In this document: positions 7,992-15,773 of the stretch, in pieces
How positions within the stretch are numbered: the stretch's first letter is position 1
How the letters are laid out: the number at the start of each line of letters is the position of its first letter
Origin: DATDMG01 sp036518955
GTDB taxonomy: Bacteria > Actinomycetota > Actinomycetes > Actinomycetales > Kineosporiaceae
Assembly (NCBI GenBank): GCA_036518955.1
Contig: DATDMG010000397.1
Span: forward strand, 1 to 31,728
DNA length: 31,728 nt
Reading direction: 5' to 3'
The notes under the pieces: model-generated
Databases searched by the model: none
The model's input: only the letters and a program-made list of their open reading frames with translations
What the model was told of the DNA's origin: nothing
Made by a program: the position numbers and the translations under genes

Positions 7992-8627
7992 ATGACAACC
8001 GTCGTCGTCCTGGTCGTGATCCTCGTGCTCGTCCTGCTGGCCGTCGGCTGGTGGGCGATGCAGTACCGCCGCACGCACATGCTGCGACAGCGATTCGGGG
8101 ACGAGTACGACCGCACCCTGGAACGCACCGGGAGCAAACGGGAGACGGAGCAGTCGCTGAGCGAACTCGCCCATCGGCGTGAGCAGCTCGACATCAGGCC
8201 GCTGACGCAGCAGCAGCGGGAGAGCTGGATCCAGCAGTGGAGCCAGGTGCAGGCCCGGTTCGTGGACGCCCCGGCCGACGCCGTGACGACGGCGCGCGAG
8301 CTGCTGCCCGCCCTGATGCGCGACCGTGGCTACCCCACCGAAAACTTCGATCAACGAGCCGCGTTGCTGGCCACGGACCACCCCGTGGTGGTCCGTGAGT
8401 ACCGGGCGGCCGAGCACGCCTACCAGCAGCACGTCGAGGGCGGCGGGTCGAGCACCGAGGCGCTGCGCCAGTCCCTGGTGCACTACCGCGCCCTGTTCGA
8501 CGCCCTGGTCGATCCCCAGGGCACCGACCCCCAGGACAGCACGAACCCCGCTCCGCGCGGCCGTCACGCCGCCGACGACCCGGTCGACTCGCGGCTCGGC
8601 CACGCCTCGAGGGGAGTCACCCGATGA
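7992..8627 (+). CDS. Single-pass membrane protein with W...Q-FVD domain, function unknown
   Basis: 211 residues. An N-terminal transmembrane helix (TVVVLVVILVLVLLAVGWWAM, about 3-23) is followed by a charged, probably cytoplasmic helical region. The core (about 78-180) begins with WIQQWSQVQARFVDAPADAV and ends with STEALRQSLVHYRALFDALVD, a pattern shared with the next gene and, as far as I recall, with many uncharacterised actinobacterial proteins. The tail is polar and disordered. The start is clear: ATG after AGGAGAGG. The stop overlaps the next start as ATGA, so the two are translationally coupled. Confidence 0.82.
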   Translation: MTTVVVLVVILVLVLLAVGWWAMQYRRTHMLRQRFGDEYDRTLERTGSKRETEQSLSELAHRREQLDIRPLTQQQRESWIQQWSQVQARFVDAPADAVTTARELLPALMRDRGYPTENFDQRAALLATDHPVVVREYRAAEHAYQQHVEGGGSSTEALRQSLVHYRALFDALVDPQGTDPQDSTNPAPRGRHAADDPVDSRLGHASRGVTR

Positions 8628-9019
8628 GCACCGAACCCTTGGGCGGGCATGGCCGCGCCGAGGAACAGACCGGTCCCCCGCTGCCCGAGGCCGCACCCCG
8701 ACCGGCACCGCCGGGCCGACCCCCCCAGCGGGGCGCCCCGCCGCCGTCGCGCGAGACCCCTCGACCGCCGGCGGACTCGTCAGCAGGTTCACCTCCCTCC
8801 GTCGCCGCTGGCGAGCCGGGACAGTGGGCGCAGCTGTCCGCGCAGTTCGTCGATGATCCGCCGGCTGCGGTCAAGGCCGCGGCGGTCCTCGTGGAGGAGG
8901 CCGTCCAGCGGGTGTTGCGGCACCCGGACGGCGACACCGACACCGAGGTGCTGCGCGCGGCGTTCGTCCGTTACCGCGACCTGTACCGCACCCTCTCCGG
9001 CGGTCGCCAGTCGGGCTGA
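8624..9019 (+). CDS. Small soluble protein with a shortened W...Q-FVD domain, paralogous to the preceding gene
   Basis: 131 residues. A Pro-rich disordered N-terminus (1-65) precedes a compact domain: WAQLSAQFVDDPPAAVKAA, then TDTEVLRAAFVRYRDLYRTLSG. The two blocks match the ends of the core domain of the upstream protein, while the ~35 residues between them are missing. There is no membrane helix. The ATG overlaps the previous stop by 4 bp, indicating co-translation and a likely shared function or complex. I do not recognise a biochemical role. Confidence 0.8.
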   Translation: MSTEPLGGHGRAEEQTGPPLPEAAPRPAPPGRPPQRGAPPPSRETPRPPADSSAGSPPSVAAGEPGQWAQLSAQFVDDPPAAVKAAAVLVEEAVQRVLRHPDGDTDTEVLRAAFVRYRDLYRTLSGGRQSG

Positions 9020-9215
9020 CGCGCTACGGCGCGCCTGCCCGCCGCTGGCGCCACGACAGGATCCGCCAGAGCACCGCCGCCAGCGACAGCGTGCCGGCTT
9101 CGCCGGGGTCTCCTCGGGGGGCCCGGGGCCGGACCAGGACCCACCACGCGGGAGGCTTCTGTTGCGATCATGTGACGGGTGGCAGGTCGACTCGTACGGC
9201 GGCCCCGCGGGTCGA

Positions 9216-9221
9216 TACCGT
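9216..9221 (+). promoter_or_regulatory. Candidate -10 element for leaderless argG transcription
   Basis: TACCGT ends 8 nt before the GTG at 9229 and no Shine-Dalgarno is visible between them. This is the spacing expected of a leaderless actinobacterial mRNA. Confidence 0.45.
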
Positions 9222-9228
9222 CTGTCCC

Positions 9229-10641
9229 GTGTCCAAGGTGCTGAGCAGCCTGCCCGTCGGGGAGCGTGTCGGGATCGCCTTCTCCGGCGGCCTGGACACA
9301 TCGGTCGCGGTGTCGTGGATGCGCCACCACGGCGCGATCCCGTGCACCTACAGTGCCGACCTCGGCCAGTACGACGAGTCCGAGATCGGCAAGCTCCCCG
9401 GTCGCGCCAAGCAGTACGGTGCGGACGTCGCCCGGCTGGTCGACTGCCGCCGCGACCTCGTCGAAGAGGGCCTGGCAGCATTGATGTGCGGCGCCTTCCA
9501 CGTGCGCAGCGCCGGGCGGGCCTACTTCAACACCACCCCGCTCGGTCGCGCCGTGACCGGCACCATGTTGGTGCGCGCGATGCTGGAGGACGGCGTCTCC
9601 ATCTGGGGTGACGGCTCGACCTTCAAGGGCAACGACATCGAGCGGTTCTACCGGTACGGCCTGCTCGCCAACCCCCAGCTGCGGATCTACAAGCCCTGGT
9701 TGGACGCTCGCTTCGTCGAGGAGCTGGGTGGCCGGGCCGAGATGTCCCAGTGGCTGGTGGACCACCAGCTCCCTTATCGGGACAGCGCCGAGAAGGCGTA
9801 CTCGACCGACGCGAACATCTGGGGCGCCACCCACGAGGCCAAGACGTTGGAGCACCTCGACGTCGCGCTCGAGACGGTCGACCCGATCATGGGGGTGCGG
9901 TTCTGGGACCCGACGGTCACGATCGACACCGAGGACGTCTCGCTCCGGTTCGCGGCCGGCCGCCCGGTCGAGATCAACGGGGAGCGGTTCCCCGACCCGG
10001 TCGCGATGGTGACCCGAGCCAACGAGATCGGCGGGCGGCACGGGCTCGGGATGTCCGACCAGATCGAGAACCGGATCATCGAGGCGAAGAGCCGGGGGAT
10101 CTACGAGGCGCCCGGCATGGCCCTGCTGTGGATCGGCTACGAGCGGCTGCTGAACGCGATCCACAATGAGGACACGATCGCGACCTACCACGCGGAGGGC
10201 CGCCGGCTGGGCCGGTTGCTGTACGAGGGCCGCTGGCTGGACCCACAGTCGCTGATGTTGCGGGAGAGCCTGACCCGCTGGGTCGGCAGCACGATCACCG
10301 GGGAGGTGGTGGTCCGCCTGCGCCGCGGCGAGGACTACACGATCGTGCGGACGGCGGGCCCGCACCTGAGCTACCACCCCGACCGGCTGTCGATGGAGCG
10401 GGTGGAGGGCGCCGCGTTCGGCCCGACCGACCGGATCGGCCAGCTGACGATGCGTAACCTCGACATCGCGGACACCCGCGCGAAGCTGGAGCTGTACGCG
10501 GTCCAGGGCCAACTGACCGGGCAGGCCCAGTTCGTCGGCGAGCTCGAGCCGGGCCGGTCCCAGCCGATCGCCGACCTCGGTCAGCCCGCCGTCGACGACG
10601 TCACCCTCGACCGTGCCGCTTTTGAGGCCGGCACGGACTGA
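9229..10641 (+). CDS. argG: Argininosuccinate synthase
   Basis: 470-residue cytoplasmic enzyme that condenses citrulline and aspartate with ATP to argininosuccinate, the penultimate step of arginine synthesis. The N-type ATP-pyrophosphatase motif AFSGGLDTS (17-25) is intact. TYSADLGQYD, GRAYFNTTPLGRAVTG, GDGSTFKGNDIERFYRYG and YSTDANIWGATHEAK place it in the longer E. coli-type ArgG group (447 residues in E. coli) rather than the shorter ~400-residue type. The GTG start is chosen because conserved sequence begins there (MSKVLSSLPVGERVGIAFSGG). No other arginine genes lie in the window, so it stands alone. Confidence 0.96.
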   Translation: MSKVLSSLPVGERVGIAFSGGLDTSVAVSWMRHHGAIPCTYSADLGQYDESEIGKLPGRAKQYGADVARLVDCRRDLVEEGLAALMCGAFHVRSAGRAYFNTTPLGRAVTGTMLVRAMLEDGVSIWGDGSTFKGNDIERFYRYGLLANPQLRIYKPWLDARFVEELGGRAEMSQWLVDHQLPYRDSAEKAYSTDANIWGATHEAKTLEHLDVALETVDPIMGVRFWDPTVTIDTEDVSLRFAAGRPVEINGERFPDPVAMVTRANEIGGRHGLGMSDQIENRIIEAKSRGIYEAPGMALLWIGYERLLNAIHNEDTIATYHAEGRRLGRLLYEGRWLDPQSLMLRESLTRWVGSTITGEVVVRLRRGEDYTIVRTAGPHLSYHPDRLSMERVEGAAFGPTDRIGQLTMRNLDIADTRAKLELYAVQGQLTGQAQFVGELEPGRSQPIADLGQPAVDDVTLDRAAFEAGTD

Positions 10642-10665
10642 CCGCACGGACCGACCCAGCTCCTG

Positions 10666-10687
10666 CCGGGCCCATCACCAGGCCCGG
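10666..10687 (+). terminator. argG: Hairpin terminator after argG
   Basis: CCGGGCC (10666-10672) and GGCCCGG (10681-10687) form a perfect 7-bp stem with an 8-nt loop, 24 nt after the argG stop. There is no U-tract, as is common in actinobacteria. Confidence 0.55.
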
Positions 10688-10717
10688 ACTGCCACAACAT
10701 TCCGGTGCGTTACGAGC

Positions 10718-10725
10718 TGTGCACA
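10718..10725. promoter_or_regulatory. TGTGCACA palindrome upstream of the GGDEF-EAL gene
   Basis: An 8-bp perfect palindrome 70 bp before the ATG at 10796. The same octamer lies upstream of the GDPD gene at 29825-29832. A -10-like TACAGT (10763-10768) lies between this palindrome and the start codon. Confidence 0.3.
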
Positions 10726-10795
10726 AAGCGATGTACTGCTACGCACATGGCAGCTCCGTGTCTACAGTGGGCTAGGCCAAGAGACGGGCGGGCGC

Positions 10796-13417
10796 ATGAG
10801 CGTGGGCGCGAGGTCGCGGTCGGTGCTTGTGGTCGCGCCGATCATGGCTGCATTGTTCGCGCTGGCCGTCGCGGGACTGGTGAAACCTCGGCTGATCGAC
10901 CCCGGCCTACAGACCTCCGCGCTGCTGATCACCACCAGCATCGCGGGCGCCGCGGCCACCGCACTGCTCGTCGCCACGACCCTGCGCACCGCACCGACCC
11001 CCTGCCCGGCCTGGGCCGGGGCAGCTGTCGCCGTGCCGTTGCTCACCGCCTCGGTCTACGGCGTCCTGCTGCACTGGCCCGAAGTGATCACTTGGGGCGG
11101 CCTGCGCGCCGGGTCGCTGCTGGCGCTGACGATCGGCATGGTGCTCGGCCGGCGGGACCGGCGCTCCCCCCGCGAGTGGGCGATGCTGCTGCTGGACGGC
11201 TGGCTCGTCGCGGCCTCGGTGTTCATGATCTGCTGGGTCGTGCTCGGCCTGACCGGCTCGGCGCTGGACGAGTCTCCGCAAGCCCTTCACGTGGCCCTGT
11301 ACTGGGTGCCCGCCGACCTGCTGTCCGCCAGCATCATCGCCGGCCTGGCGATGCGTGCCTCGGACGAGCGGCGCACGCCGGTCCTCCTCCTCGTCCTGGC
11401 CTCGCTCCTCCTCATCGTCGCGGACACCACCTGGGCACTGACCGGCGTCCCGCAGTTCGGCGTGATCGAATGGGTGATCATGATGGCGGCCCTCGGGGGT
11501 GCCACCCTGGTCAGCCCGCCGGACCTGTGGGCCGGGGCCGGCCCGTCGGAGGCGTACCCTCCACTGCTCCGGCTACCGCAGTGGGCCGTGGTACCCGGGC
11601 TGATCGCGGCCGTCATCGACCACACCGTCCCCCTCATCGTGGCCATCGCGATCAGCGTGATCCTCGGCCTGACCGCCGAGCTGGCGATGACCGGCCGGCA
11701 GAACCACCAGCTGTGGCACACCCTGCGCCGGCAGGCGGAGCGCCTCGACCGGTTGCTCGCCGAGAGCCGGGACGCCCTGGTGCACGTCGACGCCGCCGGA
11801 ACGGTCCGGTTCGCCAGCGAGGCGATCTCGAGCATCCTGGGGTACCCACCCCACGAGATCATCGGTCGAAGCGGGGTCGCCCTGGTGCATCCCGACGACC
11901 GGTCCCGGCTGCTGGCCGACATCCGTGGGATCGACGTCGACGAGTCCGCCGGGCCCGGTGACCGCGTCAGTGGCCGCTTCCTGCACGCGGACGGCGGCTG
12001 GCGCACGATGGAGGCGACCGTGAGCCGGCGCTCCAGCGGAGAGCCCGGCTACATCCTGTCCGCCCGGGACATCACCGAGCGGGTCACCCTCGAGGCCGAG
12101 TTGCGCCGGCTGGCGGACAGCGACGCGCTCACCGCGCTCTCCAACCGGCCGGCATTCCTCGCGTTGCTCGAGGAACGGTTGCGAGCCGGCCACGCCGCCG
12201 TCCTGTTCGTGGATCTCGACGGCTTCAAGGCCGTCAACGACATGGACGGCCACGCCGCCGGCGACCGGCTGCTGCGCGAGGTCGCCGAGACACTCCGTCG
12301 GGAGCTGCGCGGCCGGGACGTCGCCGCGCGGCTGGGCGGCGACGAGTTCGCCATCCTGCTCGGCACCGACCAACTGGGCGAGGTGCGCGCGGTCGCCGAG
12401 CGACTCGTGCAGCGGCTCCGGAGGATGCCTTCGGACCCGGCGCGGCGGACCGCCGCCAGCATCGGCGTCGCGATCGGCCACCAGGTCAGCGCCGAGGCGC
12501 TCCTCGGCGACGCCGACCTGGCGATGTACGAGGCCAAGGCCCGCGGCGGTCGCCGTCACGTGATGTTCGAGCCCTGGATGCGGGAGCGGGTCACCGAGCG
12601 GGCCCGGATGACCGCGGCCTTGGAACAGTCCTGCCGCGGCGAGGGCCTGCTGCTCGACGTCCAGCCCATCGTGTCGATGGCCGACGGCGCCTGGGTCGGG
12701 TTCGAGGCCCTGGCGCGCTGGCAGGACGGGCCGCACCGGCGCCAGCCGCAGGAGTTCTTGCCGGTCGCCGAGGAGAGCGGGCTGATCGACCCGCTCGGCC
12801 GCTGGGTGCTGCACCGAGCGGTGACCTGGCTGGCCCTGTGGCCCGACCGCCGGGCCGGCGTCTCGGTGAACGTGGCGGGATCGCAGCTGGCGACCGTCGG
12901 TTTCGGAGACTGGATCCACCAGCAACTCGCCGGGCACGGGGTGTCCCCTGCCCGACTCACCCTGGAGATCAGTGAGCGGACCGCGCTCGGCGACCTGCAG
13001 CGGGCCACCGCCGTCCTGCAGCCGCTGCGCGCGCTCGGCGTCCGGATCGCCCTGGACGACTTCGGCACGGGCTTCTCCTCGCTGGGGCACCTCGCCGAAG
13101 TTCCGGTCGACGAGCTGAAGATCGACAAACGGTTCGTCACCGGCCTGGGCCGGCGGACCCAGGACGACGCGCTCGTCCGGGCCGTGTGCCGGCTCGCCGG
13201 CGACCTCGGTCTGCGGGTCGTCGCGGAGGGGGTGGAGACGGCCGCCCAGGTGCACATCCTGCTCGAGCACGGGTGCCTGCTCGGCCAGGGCTACCGCTTC
13301 CAGGAACCGACCTCGATCACCGAGATGCGGATGCCCACCACCACCCTGCGGCCGAACGTGCCGGTGGCTCCACGCGGGCCCGGTTGGCCTCCGGACGGCC
13401 GCACCGTCGCATCCTGA
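10796..13417 (+). CDS. Membrane PAS-GGDEF-EAL protein (cyclic-di-GMP synthesis and breakdown)
   Basis: 873 residues. An N-terminal membrane module of about eight or nine helices (10-295) is followed by a PAS sensor domain (about 315-430, ending ILSARDITER). The diguanylate cyclase domain (438-595) has the active-site GGDEF (514-518) and an RxxD inhibitory site (RGRD, 505-508) exactly five residues before it. The EAL phosphodiesterase domain (605-845) keeps EAL (637-639), DDFGTG (754-759), KIDK and AEGVE (810-814). Both catalytic sites therefore look intact, so net activity would depend on the sensor domains. The ATG at 10796 is chosen because hydrophobic sequence starts there; its ribosome binding site (GGGCGGG) is weak. 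Confidence 0.93.
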   Translation: MSVGARSRSVLVVAPIMAALFALAVAGLVKPRLIDPGLQTSALLITTSIAGAAATALLVATTLRTAPTPCPAWAGAAVAVPLLTASVYGVLLHWPEVITWGGLRAGSLLALTIGMVLGRRDRRSPREWAMLLLDGWLVAASVFMICWVVLGLTGSALDESPQALHVALYWVPADLLSASIIAGLAMRASDERRTPVLLLVLASLLLIVADTTWALTGVPQFGVIEWVIMMAALGGATLVSPPDLWAGAGPSEAYPPLLRLPQWAVVPGLIAAVIDHTVPLIVAIAISVILGLTAELAMTGRQNHQLWHTLRRQAERLDRLLAESRDALVHVDAAGTVRFASEAISSILGYPPHEIIGRSGVALVHPDDRSRLLADIRGIDVDESAGPGDRVSGRFLHADGGWRTMEATVSRRSSGEPGYILSARDITERVTLEAELRRLADSDALTALSNRPAFLALLEERLRAGHAAVLFVDLDGFKAVNDMDGHAAGDRLLREVAETLRRELRGRDVAARLGGDEFAILLGTDQLGEVRAVAERLVQRLRRMPSDPARRTAASIGVAIGHQVSAEALLGDADLAMYEAKARGGRRHVMFEPWMRERVTERARMTAALEQSCRGEGLLLDVQPIVSMADGAWVGFEALARWQDGPHRRQPQEFLPVAEESGLIDPLGRWVLHRAVTWLALWPDRRAGVSVNVAGSQLATVGFGDWIHQQLAGHGVSPARLTLEISERTALGDLQRATAVLQPLRALGVRIALDDFGTGFSSLGHLAEVPVDELKIDKRFVTGLGRRTQDDALVRAVCRLAGDLGLRVVAEGVETAAQVHILLEHGCLLGQGYRFQEPTSITEMRMPTTTLRPNVPVAPRGPGWPPDGRTVAS

Positions 13418-13465
13418 TCCCGCAGGCGGTGCGGTGCGTGACGATCTGCACACATACCCGCGCGT

Positions 13466-13505
13466 CCGTCCGGTCCCGGCCGTTATCGTGGCCGCGCACG
13501 GACGG
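13466..13505. promoter_or_regulatory. Imperfect inverted repeat with -10-like TATCGT in its loop
   Basis: CCGTCCG (13466-13472) pairs with CGGACGG (13499-13505), and GGCC (13478-13481) with GGCC (13490-13493). TATCGT (13484-13489) lies in the loop. It may terminate the GGDEF-EAL transcript, act as an operator of the Hsp70-like gene, or both. Confidence 0.35.
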
Positions 13506-13531
13506 CGGGATCGGGAACGAGGGGGACTGAC

Positions 13532-15751
13532 GTGTACGCGCTGGGCGTCGACCTGGGCACCACCTTCACCGCGGCAGCCGTCTGGCGGGACGGTCGCGCG
13601 GAGATCTGCGCCCTGGGCACCCGCGCTGCCGTGATCCCGTCGGTGGTCCTGCCCCGGACCGACGGTTCGTTCCTGACCGGGGAGGCGGCCGCACGCCGGG
13701 CGGCGATCGAGCCGGACCGGGTGGCGCGCGAGTTCAAGCGGCGGATCGGCGACTCCACGCCGTTGCTGCTGGGCGGCTCCCCGTACTCGGCCGAGGCCCT
13801 CACCGCACGGCTGCTGGCGTCCGTGATCACGCTCGTGTCGGCACGCGAAGGGGGTACGCCCGCGTCGGTCTGCGTATGCCACCCGGCGAACTGGGGCCCG
13901 TACAAGACCGACCTGCTGCGCCAGGCCGTCCGGCTCGCCGACGTCCGCGTACCCGTCATCTACACCACAGAGCCGGAGGCGGCGGCGGTCAGCTACGCCC
14001 GGCAGGAGCGGCTGTCGCCGGGCGACACGGTTGCGGTCTACGACCTGGGTGGGGGGACCTTCGACGCCGCGGTGCTGCGCCGCACCGGGGGCGGGTTCGA
14101 GATCCTGGGCCAGCCGGAGGGGATCGAACGGCTCGGCGGGGTGGACGTCGACGCCGCGGTGTTCCACCACGTCGCCCGCTCGGTCGGGACCGCGTTGACC
14201 GATCTCGACGAGGACGATCCGGCCGCGATGGCCGCGGTCGCCCGGCTGCGGGCCGAGTGCACCGAGGCCAAGGAGGCGCTGTCCTCCGACACCGATGTCA
14301 CCATTCCGGTGCTGCTGCCCACCACCTCCACCGAGGTCCGGCTCACCCGGGCCGAGCTGGAGGACATGGTCCGCCCGGCGCTGTACGACTCGATCGAGTC
14401 GCTGAAACGTGCGATCCGCTCCGCCGGGGTCGACCCGGCCGGCCTGAGCGCCGTCCTGCTGGTCGGCGGGTCCTCCCGGATGCCCCTGGTCGCCCAGCTC
14501 GTCGGCGCCGAACTGGGCCGCCCGATCGCCGTCGACACCCACCCCAAGCACGCCGTCGCCCTCGGTGCCGCCTGGCTCGCCTCCGGCACCGCACTGCCGA
14601 TCGAGCCCGGCCCGGCGCCGGCCACCCGCGCCGTGCGGACCGCGCCGGAGGCGGCGCCCCGACCCAGGACCGCCGTGCCCCCGGCCCAGCTGGGCCGACC
14701 CGTGCAGCAGCCTCTGCAACAGCAGGTTCAGCGGCTGCGGCAGGCTCGCCAGGCGCCCCTGGTGCCGCGGCCGGTGTACGGTCGCGGCACCACCTCGCCC
14801 GCCCTGCGGGCGAGCCCGCCCGCCGACCACACCCAGTTCGCACCGCCGGCGAGCCCGCCGGCGGGGTACCCGCAGCCGCCGCCGGCGAGCCCGCCCGCCG
14901 GGTACCCGCAGCGGTCGGCACCGCGCTCGGTGTCGCCGGAGTCCGGGCCGCTGCCCTTCGAGCCGTCACCGCAGCGCTTCTCGGACGTGACCCTGTCCCC
15001 GCCGCTGCGCTACGCGGCGCCGCCGCGTCGGTCCGCCCGCCCGTTCGTCATCGGCGCCGCCGCGGCGCTGGGTGCGCTGGTCGCGGTGGTGGTCGTGTGG
15101 GCCGCGCTGAACCCCGCAGCGGCCAGGCAGTACGTGCCGTTCGGGTCGTCGGCTGCGTCGTCCGGGGCCGGCGTGGGGGTCGACGGCGGGGCCGGGGCGC
15201 CGTCCGGGGCCGGCGTGGGGGTCGACGGCGGGGCCGCCGAGGCCGGCGAGGCCGGCCCCACCCCGGCCAGGCCGGCCCCCGGGAACGCGTCGGGGGCCAG
15301 GACCGGAATGCTGCTGGTGAGCGTCCGGATCTCCGGGCGGGGATGGGTGCGCAGCGAGGACGGGCGGATCAACTGCCCGGGCAGCTGCCAGGTCACGATC
15401 CCGGCGAACGGCCAGCTCCTCCTGGTGGCGTCCGGCCAGGGCTTCCTCGGGTGGTCGCAATGCTCCCAGCGGAACAGCGTGCGGTGCACCGTGGGTAACG
15501 CCAGAGGAACGGCCAGTCCGTTGGCGCGCTTCGCGACCGGGTCGGCGGGCGGCACGGGGGCGGCGGCCTCTCCGGCGGACGGCAAGCTGCCGGCCACCGC
15601 CGTGCCGAGCATCAGCGAGGCCCCGGAGTCGCCGACCCCCGCGATGACCCCGAGCGCGAGCGTCACCCCGGCGCCCACCTCGACCGCGGCCCCCGTGACG
15701 ACAACGCCGGTCACCGACTCGTCGACCGCGGCCACGCCGTCCCCGACGTAG
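13532..15751 (+). CDS. Hsp70/DnaK-type ATPase domain fused to a transmembrane helix and extracytoplasmic InlB-like domain
   Basis: 739 residues. Residues 1-350 are an actin-fold Hsp70 nucleotide-binding domain: GVDLGTTFTAAAV (phosphate 1), VYDLGGGTFDAAVL (169-182, phosphate 2) and VLLVGGSSRMPLV (308-320, adenosine). The usual peptide-binding domain is absent. It is replaced by a Pro/Gln-rich linker (355-500) with ASPPAGYPQ repeats, one membrane helix (about 503-526), a Gly-rich repeat (544-572) and an extracytoplasmic domain (592-667) with GRGWVRSEDG, paired Cys and FLGWSQC, like divergent InlB B-repeats. The tail (668-739) is Ser/Thr/Pro-rich. A sensor or signalling role is inferred. The GTG start follows GAGGGGG. 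It is convergent with the STAND gene. Confidence 0.85.
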   Translation: MYALGVDLGTTFTAAAVWRDGRAEICALGTRAAVIPSVVLPRTDGSFLTGEAAARRAAIEPDRVAREFKRRIGDSTPLLLGGSPYSAEALTARLLASVITLVSAREGGTPASVCVCHPANWGPYKTDLLRQAVRLADVRVPVIYTTEPEAAAVSYARQERLSPGDTVAVYDLGGGTFDAAVLRRTGGGFEILGQPEGIERLGGVDVDAAVFHHVARSVGTALTDLDEDDPAAMAAVARLRAECTEAKEALSSDTDVTIPVLLPTTSTEVRLTRAELEDMVRPALYDSIESLKRAIRSAGVDPAGLSAVLLVGGSSRMPLVAQLVGAELGRPIAVDTHPKHAVALGAAWLASGTALPIEPGPAPATRAVRTAPEAAPRPRTAVPPAQLGRPVQQPLQQQVQRLRQARQAPLVPRPVYGRGTTSPALRASPPADHTQFAPPASPPAGYPQPPPASPPAGYPQRSAPRSVSPESGPLPFEPSPQRFSDVTLSPPLRYAAPPRRSARPFVIGAAAALGALVAVVVVWAALNPAAARQYVPFGSSAASSGAGVGVDGGAGAPSGAGVGVDGGAAEAGEAGPTPARPAPGNASGARTGMLLVSVRISGRGWVRSEDGRINCPGSCQVTIPANGQLLLVASGQGFLGWSQCSQRNSVRCTVGNARGTASPLARFATGSAGGTGAAASPADGKLPATAVPSISEAPESPTPAMTPSASVTPAPTSTAAPVTTTPVTDSSTAATPSPT
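15159..15236 (+). repeat. 42-bp period repeat in the Hsp70-like gene
   Basis: Two 36-bp identical blocks (15159-15194 and 15201-15236) recur with a 42-bp period. They encode SGAGVGVDGGA twice just outside the membrane helix. Confidence 0.85.
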
Positions 15752-15773
15752 TCCTCGGCGTGTGGTCGCAGCC

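Noticed and set aside
13440..13456. Crp-like GTGACGATCTGCAC before the Hsp70-like gene
   Set aside because: One half-site is degenerate (GCAC instead of TCAC) and symmetry is weak, so it was not counted with the acetate sites.
11573..14830. 1085-codon minus-strand frame opposite the GGDEF-EAL and Hsp70-like genes
   Set aside because: It spans two well-supported genes and has no recognisable domain, so it is a GC-driven shadow.
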